This document shows, one piece after another, positions 6,646 to 8,755 of a stretch of DNA of 8,755 bases. The notes beneath the pieces were generated by a model. It searched no databases, was not told the DNA's origin, and saw only the letters and a program-made list of their open reading frames with translations. The translations under genes were made by a program, and so were the position numbers. The stretch is from Omnitrophica WOR_2 bacterium RIFCSPHIGHO2_02_FULL_52_10 (lineage in GTDB: Bacteria > Omnitrophota > Gorgyraeia > Zapsychrales > Zapsychraceae): contig MHGR01000135.1 of assembly GCA_001805655.1 (NCBI GenBank), positions 1 through 8,755 on the forward strand. The letters are read 5' to 3'. Within the stretch, counting starts at the first letter, position 1, and each line of letters starts with the position of its first letter.

Positions 6646-7026
6646 ATGGAAAAGCAAATCTATTATCATGATACGGATGCCGGAGGGGTCGTCTATTACG
6701 GCAGGTATTTGAATTACCTCGAAGAAGCGCGGACGCAATACCTTGTCCACAAGGGGATCGACCCGGACCTGTTCAGGCAGAAAAAATTCCTTTACGCCGT
6801 GCGTAAATGCACGATTACCTACAAAGCCCCGGCGCGCTACGGCGACACCATCATCTGCGACGCCAACCTTTTGCGGATCACGGCAGCCCAGCTGTTTTTT
6901 AAACAAACGATCCGTGACAAAGCGACGGGGCGCCTGGTTCTCGAGGCCGAAATCACTCTCGTCAGCCTCAACAAAGACTTCAAGCCCACGCCGATTCCGG
7001 AAGAAATTCGGTCGCTGCTGTCATAG
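6646..7026 (+). CDS. ybgC: YbgC/4-hydroxybenzoyl-CoA-type acyl-CoA thioesterase (hot-dog fold)
   Basis: A 126-residue hot-dog-fold thioesterase of the YbgC/FadM group, which hydrolyses short- to medium-chain acyl-CoA or acyl-ACP thioesters; the real substrate cannot be told from sequence. The active-site segment YYHDTDAGGVVYYGRYLNYL (6-25) and the following EEAR (26-29) are the family signature. D11 corresponds to the catalytic aspartate D17 of Pseudomonas 4-hydroxybenzoyl-CoA thioesterase. The rest follows the fold: ITYKAPARYGDTI, the central strands FFKQTIRDKATGRLVLEAEI, and TLVSLN. Length is normal. The start is secure because an in-frame TGA at 6628-6630 leaves no other start upstream and the active-site motif begins five codons in. 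In many proteobacteria ybgC heads the tol-pal cluster; here no tol gene is present and it sits alone between a divergent pilZ gene and gatC. Confidence 0.9.
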   Translation: MEKQIYYHDTDAGGVVYYGRYLNYLEEARTQYLVHKGIDPDLFRQKKFLYAVRKCTITYKAPARYGDTIICDANLLRITAAQLFFKQTIRDKATGRLVLEAEITLVSLNKDFKPTPIPEEIRSLLS

Positions 7027-7033
7027 AATACCC

Positions 7034-7062
7034 TTGTCAGCCTCAAACGGCAATGCTAATAT
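7034..7062 (+). promoter_or_regulatory. Candidate extended -10 promoter for gatCA
   Basis: TTGTCA (7034-7039, five of six -35 bases), a 17-base spacer and TAATAT (7057-7062, four of six) lie in the 71-base gap between ybgC and gatC. TG at 7054-7055 gives an extended -10 arrangement. Transcription would begin near 7069, leaving a leader of about 29 bases. That leader contains AGGA at 7087-7090, 7 bases before the gatC ATG. gatC may also receive read-through from ybgC, since no terminator hairpin is visible in the gap. Confidence 0.5.
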
Positions 7063-7097
7063 AAACTCCATAATTATTAATATTTTAGGACAGTGCC

Positions 7098-7382
7098 ATG
7101 ATATCAAAAAATGACGTGGAATATGTTGCGGCTCTTGCCCGCATCCACCTGCAGGGTGATGAAGTCAGCCGTCTCACGCATGACCTTGAGCAAATTCTTG
7201 AATACATCAACAAGCTTAACACCCTGGACGTGAGCAAGATTGAACCGACCAGCCACGTTCTGCCGCTTAAAAACGTCCACCGGGCAGACAAAGTCCGGCC
7301 TTCCTTAACCCAGCAAGAAGCCCTGAAAATATCCGTCCAGCAACAGGATGGGTTTTTTAAAGTCCCGAAAGTGATCGAGTAA
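7098..7382 (+). CDS. gatC: Asp-tRNA(Asn)/Glu-tRNA(Gln) amidotransferase subunit C
   Basis: A 94-residue GatC, the small subunit that wraps around and stabilises GatA and GatB in the GatCAB amidotransferase. The complex converts mischarged Glu-tRNA(Gln) and/or Asp-tRNA(Asn) to the correct aminoacyl-tRNA in the cytoplasm. The family pattern is complete: an N-terminal helix VEYVAALARIHL (7-18), a second helix LTHDLEQILEYINKLNTLDV (26-45), the IEPTSHVLP turn (48-56), an RADKVRPS segment (62-69), and the C-terminal GFFKVPKVIE (85-94). Length is typical. ATG 7098 has AGGA 7 bases upstream. gatA follows after 2 bases, so the pair should be co-translated. Confidence 0.95.
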   Translation: MISKNDVEYVAALARIHLQGDEVSRLTHDLEQILEYINKLNTLDVSKIEPTSHVLPLKNVHRADKVRPSLTQQEALKISVQQQDGFFKVPKVIE

Positions 7383-7384
7383 TC

Positions 7385-8755
7385 ATGGAACTGCATAAGC
7401 GGACAGCCCACGAGATCCTGGAGCTCATCCATACCAAACAGGCGAGTGCCGCAGACGTTTACCAAGCCGTCCAGGGGCAAATCGCCAAGTCCGAAAAAAA
7501 CATCAAAGCCTTTGTCCGGCTGAATGAAATTTCCGTTGGCTCCATGCCGAAAAACAGCGGCGCGCAGCCGATTCCCATCGCCATCAAGGACAACATCTGC
7601 GTCCTTGATGCGGAAACAACGTGCAGCTCGAAAATCCTCCAGGGCTTTAAAGCCCCCTATGATGCCACCGTTATCAAAAAGCTTAAAGAATCCGGAGCCA
7701 TCCTGGTCGGCAACACCAACATGGATGAATTTGCCATGGGGTCCTCCACCGAAAACTCCTGCTACGGCCCGACGTGCAATCCCTGGAATCTCGATTATGT
7801 TCCCGGCGGGTCCAGCGGCGGATCGGCGGCGGCGGTCGCGGCCAACGAGGCCATTTGGGCGATCGGCTCCGACACGGGCGGCTCGATCCGCCAGCCGGCG
7901 TCATTTTGCGGAGTTGTCGGTCTAAAGCCGACCTACGGCAGGGTATCGCGCTATGGCCTAATCGCGTTTGCTTCCAGCCTGGATCAGATTGGCCCGATCA
8001 CCAAAGACGTGACCGATTGCGCTTTGCTTCTCAACATTATTGCCGGATACGATGAGCGCGATTCCACATCCGTGGACACGCCCGTTCCCGATTATACCCG
8101 TGCCCTTCAGAAAAATATCAAGGGGCTCAAAATCGGCATCCCAAAGGAATATTTCGTCCAGGGTATTGACCGGGAGGTCGAGGAGGCCGTTCGGAAAGCT
8201 ATTGCGGTTTTACAAAAGGAGGGGGCCCTGCTCAAAGAGGTTTCCCTGCCGCACACGGAATACGGAATCGCGACGTATTACATCATCGCAACGGCCGAGG
8301 CCAGCTCAAACCTGGCCCGTTACGACGGCGTGCAATACGGCATGCGCGCGCACGCCGCGAAGGTGCGCAAATCCCCGCTTTTGGATATGTACGATGAAAC
8401 CAGGGATGCCGGCTTCGGGGCGGAAGTCAAACGCCGCATCATGCTGGGAACATATTCTTTATCTTCAGGGTATTATGACGCGTACTACCTTAAAGGACTC
8501 AAGGTGCGCTCCCTGATCAAAAATGACTTTGATGCCGTGTTCAAGGATTTTGACGCCGTTGTCTGCCCCACCAGCCCGACGACCGCTTTTAAAGTCGGCG
8601 CCAAGGCCTCCGACCCCCTGAGCATGTACCTCTCGGACGTCTATACCGTTTCGGCGAATCTCGGCGGCATCCCGGCGATTTCGGTCCCCTGTGGATTTTC
8701 CAAAGCGGGGCTTCCCATCGGCCTGCAGATCATGGCCAGGCCGTTTGACGAAGAA
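7385..8755 (+). CDS. gatA: Asp-tRNA(Asn)/Glu-tRNA(Gln) amidotransferase subunit A (3' end outside window)
   Basis: The first 457 codons of GatA, the glutaminase subunit of GatCAB, which releases ammonia from glutamine and channels it to GatB. The frame is open to the last base, so about 20-40 residues are missing at the C-terminus (the family is ~480-500). The amidase-signature triad is present: K68 in IAIKDNI, the cis-serine S143 in [14 protein letters not shown] (140-153) and the nucleophile S167 in [12 protein letters not shown] (161-172). The spacings 75 and 24 equal those of K79, S154 and S178 in Staphylococcus aureus GatA. Further family blocks are [29 protein letters not shown] and the late CPTSPTTAF and [16 protein letters not shown] 7385 lies 2 bases after the gatC stop with no clear Shine-Dalgarno, which suggests coupling. 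gatB would be expected next but is not visible. Confidence 0.96.
   Translation, partial: MELHKRTAHEILELIHTKQASAADVYQAVQGQIAKSEKNIKAFVRLNEISVGSMPKNSGAQPIPIAIKDNICVLDAETTCSSKILQGFKAPYDATVIKKLKESGAILVGNTNMDEFAMGSSTENSCYGPTCNPWNLDYVPGGSSGGSAAAVAANEAIWAIGSDTGGSIRQPASFCGVVGLKPTYGRVSRYGLIAFASSLDQIGPITKDVTDCALLLNIIAGYDERDSTSVDTPVPDYTRALQKNIKGLKIGIPKEYFVQGIDREVEEAVRKAIAVLQKEGALLKEVSLPHTEYGIATYYIIATAEASSNLARYDGVQYGMRAHAAKVRKSPLLDMYDETRDAGFGAEVKRRIMLGTYSLSSGYYDAYYLKGLKVRSLIKNDFDAVFKDFDAVVCPTSPTTAFKVGAKASDPLSMYLSDVYTVSANLGGIPAISVPCGFSKAGLPIGLQIMARPFDEE

Noticed and set aside
6961..7046. 11-base direct repeat GTCAGCCTCAA at 6961 and 7036
   Set aside because: One copy is ordinary ybgC coding sequence; two copies alone are compatible with chance.

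Overview
The window carries housekeeping genes of a diderm (Gram-negative-type) bacterium with moderately high G+C. Evidence for a diderm is a secreted SurA-like periplasmic chaperone and the surA-pdxA-rsmA gene order that E. coli also has. A GatCAB amidotransferase (indirect Gln/Asn-tRNA charging), a fused SecDF and an unusually small Mfd argue against a gammaproteobacterium. An uncultured lineage such as Omnitrophota would fit, but this is an impression from gene content, not a demonstrated assignment. I see no mobile element, CRISPR array, rRNA or tRNA.

Positions 1-6046 look like one co-directional operon on the + strand: the 3' part of secDF, a 626-codon mini-mfd, a surA-like gene, pdxA and rsmA. 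Gaps are 7 and 9 bases, followed by overlaps of 26 and 4 bases, so translation is probably coupled. The products serve protein export, RNA polymerase displacement, periplasmic folding, vitamin B6 synthesis and 16S rRNA dimethylation. No promoter or terminator is visible inside the block.

Positions 6059-6460 hold a minus-strand gene for a small PilZ-domain (c-di-GMP-binding) protein, convergent with rsmA. It is separated by a 185-base, A+T-richer divergent region from ybgC (6646-7026, + strand). That region holds a sigma70-like promoter placed so close to the ybgC ATG that the mRNA should be leaderless. It also holds a small hairpin that places the pilZ Shine-Dalgarno sequence in its loop.

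Positions 7098-8755 contain gatC and the first 457 codons of gatA, which runs off the window, with their own candidate extended -10 promoter. gatB probably follows but is not visible.

The points most worth a second look are the mini-Mfd, which lacks the UvrA-recruiting N-terminal domains and the autoinhibitory C-terminal domain; the SurA homologue, which has lost both conserved parvulin histidines; and the probable leaderless ybgC transcript. I found no convincing wholly new multi-gene system.
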